From an uncultured Odoribacter sp. (GTDB lineage: Bacteria; Bacteroidota; Bacteroidia; Bacteroidales; Marinifilaceae): a stretch of DNA of 7,643 nucleotides. The position numbers and the translations under genes are program-made. The notes under the pieces are model-generated. The model did not search any database, was not told the DNA's origin, and worked only from the letters and a program-made list of their open reading frames with translations. The stretch spans positions 1 to 7,643 of the forward strand of contig CAMRAP010000080.1 of assembly GCA_947039985.1 (NCBI GenBank). The letters are read 5' to 3'. The stretch's first letter is position 1, and each line of letters starts with the position of its first letter. Shown here piece after piece: positions 6,973-7,643 of this stretch.

Positions 6973-7517
6973 TTAAGTCTGTGAAACCAATGATTGAGAG
7001 AATTGTGCAACTTGCATCTGTTGGTGGAGCCATAAAGCATCCTCTGACAGTATTGCAAATTCCTCATCACTAATTGTATTCAAATCTACGCTGGGAAAAT
7101 AGTGACGGATATATATAACCCGTTGACGAATTTTTTGATTTTCTTCTACTACCCAGCTTTGGATAAATTTACGAGTGTTCCTTGTCTAGTCGTGATGATT
7201 TCTGACAGTTGTCCCATAAGACCAAATAGGAACAGTGAATCGTTATCAATAAGTTCTTTGTCTCCATCTAAAAAACAATCCTTAGCCAAAGTGCGCATTG
7301 CTGTCACATCATCTCTTTTTGATGCGGTCATGAATTTGCTAAATTGAGGAAATGTAGGCTCAGAGAGATATGCAACATAAACTTCTTTCTCATCACAATC
7401 AGTATCTCCAAATACAACCATAGGGTATACTTTTCGAAGTTTTTTATCAGTTTTAAGTTTAAGAGCTTGTGCTCTTATATCCTCTTCTTGTTTAAGTGTT
7501 AAAATTTTCTCTTCCAT
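6973..7517 (-). CDS. Tail assembly chaperone, long form made by -1 frameshift (GT-like)
   Basis: Predicted 181-residue fusion: residues 1-118 from the zero frame (7517-7164), then a -1 slip at A AAT TTA and 63 further residues read from 7164 to the TAA at 6973. The extension begins IQSWVVEENQ, contains IRHYFPSVD and ISDEEFAILSED, and ends FSQSLVSQT. It looks like real protein, helical and acidic, with aromatic and charged residues well mixed. The -1 frame has a stop (TAG, 7188-7186) upstream and no ATG, and no alternative start before a TTG well inside, so it cannot easily be translated on its own. In lambda-type and Mu-type phages the short and long chaperones bind the tape measure protein and recruit tube subunits; the long form bridges the two. 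Position directly before the tape measure gene supports this. The frameshift is inferred, not demonstrated. Confidence 0.8.
7090..7170 (-). promoter_or_regulatory. Programmed -1 frameshift signal: slippery heptamer and possible downstream stem
   Basis: The heptamer A AAT TTA occupies 7170-7164 with zero-frame codons AAT TTA, exactly the X XXY YYZ form, so both tRNAs can re-pair on AAA TTT. The frame-exchange window, from the -1 frame stop at 7188-7186 to the zero-frame TAG at 7151-7149, leaves 34 nt, and the heptamer lies inside it. Six nt downstream, GCTGGG (7157-7152) can pair with CCCAGC (7095-7090). The intervening loop holds a smaller ACGGG/TCCGT hairpin. The heptamer is strong evidence; the stem is tentative. 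Confidence 0.78.
7149..7517 (-). CDS. Tail assembly chaperone, short form (G-like)
   Basis: A 122-residue acidic protein ending at tandem TAG TAG. Residues 1-28 are a charged helix; residues 29-52 (YPMVVFGDTD, then EVYVAYLSEPT) form a short beta region. The following VAYLSEPTFPQFSKFMTAS and AKDCFLDGD (78-86) resemble the pattern of tail chaperones of Bacteroidota and T4-like or Mu-like phages, where a strand with an R/S-E-P element leads into a helix and then a C-(F/L)-x-G-D turn. A hydrophobic helix (94-108) precedes the slippery site. Role: a cytoplasmic chaperone that keeps the tape measure protein assembly-competent; it is not part of the finished tail. The ATG at 7517 follows an A/T-only leader without Shine-Dalgarno. 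Most ribosomes should stop here and a minority should shift into the long form. Family assignment rests on pattern, gene order and the frameshift. Confidence 0.82.
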   Translation of the reverse strand: MEEKILTLKQEEDIRAQALKLKTDKKLRKVYPMVVFGDTDCDEKEVYVAYLSEPTFPQFSKFMTASKRDDVTAMRTLAKDCFLDGDKELIDNDSLFLFGLMGQLSEIITTRQGTLVNLSKAG

Positions 7518-7567
7518 TATTATAAATTATTTTGATTACATGTAAGAATAGGGGTGATGAAAAATAA

Positions 7568-7581
7568 AGTGTTATAACACT
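7568..7581. repeat. 14-bp perfect palindrome spanning the stop of the upstream gene
   Basis: AGTGTTATAACACT is a perfect inverted repeat that contains the TAA stop codon of the upstream partial gene. On the minus strand it is followed by TTATTTTT. As RNA it gives only a 5-bp stem with a 4-base loop, so it is a weak terminator at best. It could also be a dimeric-protein binding site or chance. No other copy is seen in the window. Confidence 0.4.
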
Positions 7582-7643
7582 ACCAATTTTCCTTTAATGC
7601 CACAGTTCTGAAGTGTAGCAGTATTTTCTTTATTGAATGATAT
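7572..7643 (-). CDS. C-terminal end of an upstream tail gene, possibly tail tube (partial)
   Basis: The minus strand is open from the window edge for 23 codons to a TAA at 7574-7572. The fragment starts ISFNKENTATL and ends GIKGKLVVL. Its residue mix looks coding and its frame enters directly from outside the window. In Mu-like and other contractile-tail clusters the gene before the chaperone pair encodes the tail tube, so that is the positional guess; the fragment is too short for recognition. A 54-nt gap with no Shine-Dalgarno separates it from the chaperone start. Confidence 0.55.
   Translation of the reverse strand: MSFNKENTATLQNCGIKGKLVVL

Noticed and set aside
6973..7113. Independent small gene in the -1 frame downstream of the chaperone
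   Set aside because: The frame has no ATG before about residue 50 of the extension, only a TTG inside. The slippery heptamer and stop pattern explain the frame better as a fusion.
7102..7347. Plus-strand open frame of 81 codons opposite the chaperone
   Set aside because: It is antisense to the chaperone and its -1 extension, and its sequence is Ser-rich and unlike a known protein.
723..7643. Type VI secretion or extracellular contractile injection system
   Set aside because: No AAA ATPase, spike or sheath is visible. A TP901 tape measure plus a frameshifted chaperone pair points to phage tail; a tailocin cannot be excluded without the rest of the element.

Overview
The window carries part of a phage tail-assembly module on the minus strand, read from high to low coordinates, with one response-regulator gene on the plus strand converging on it from the left edge. 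The DNA is AT-rich. None of the five visible gene starts is preceded by a Shine-Dalgarno sequence; the leaders are A/T-rich instead. Together with the style of the tail proteins (a DUF6046-like protein and a Bacteroides-type hub), this suggests a prophage or phage of the Bacteroidota. That assignment is an inference from composition and protein character, not from a search.

Layout in transcription order on the minus strand: (1) 7643-7572, the last 23 codons of a gene cut by the window edge, probably the tail tube protein judging by position. (2) 7517-7149, a 122-residue tail assembly chaperone. Its 3' end holds a canonical -1 slippery heptamer, A AAT TTA, at 7170-7164. Slippage there would extend the protein into an otherwise start-less frame and give a 181-residue fusion ending at 6973. 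This matches the short/long chaperone pair (lambda G/GT type) that tailed phages usually encode just before the tape measure gene. (3) 6972-6855, a spacer with a terminator-like hairpin followed by T5 and then a second long imperfect hairpin ending 4 nt before the next start. (4) 6854-3045, a 1269-residue tape measure protein of the TP901 type with a GTG start. (5) 3022-2045, a 325-residue DUF6046-like tail protein. (6) 2054-723, a 443-residue tail hub (gpD/gpP/gp27-like), overlapping the previous gene by 10 nt.

The order chaperone pair, tape measure, a protein in the Mu gpN slot, then hub follows the Mu-like contractile-tail plan. The hub is the last tail gene here. The expected spike, baseplate wedge and fibre genes are not downstream; a PhoB/OmpR-type response regulator (6-677, plus strand) converges on the hub with only 45 bp between the stop codons. 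Whether that regulator is a host gene at the element's edge or phage cargo cannot be decided from this window.

The strongest observation beyond ordinary annotation is the predicted programmed -1 frameshift. It reveals a 63-residue coding extension that plain ORF calling misses. I see no evidence for a wholly new defence or mobile system, and no tRNA, rRNA, CRISPR array or insertion sequence.
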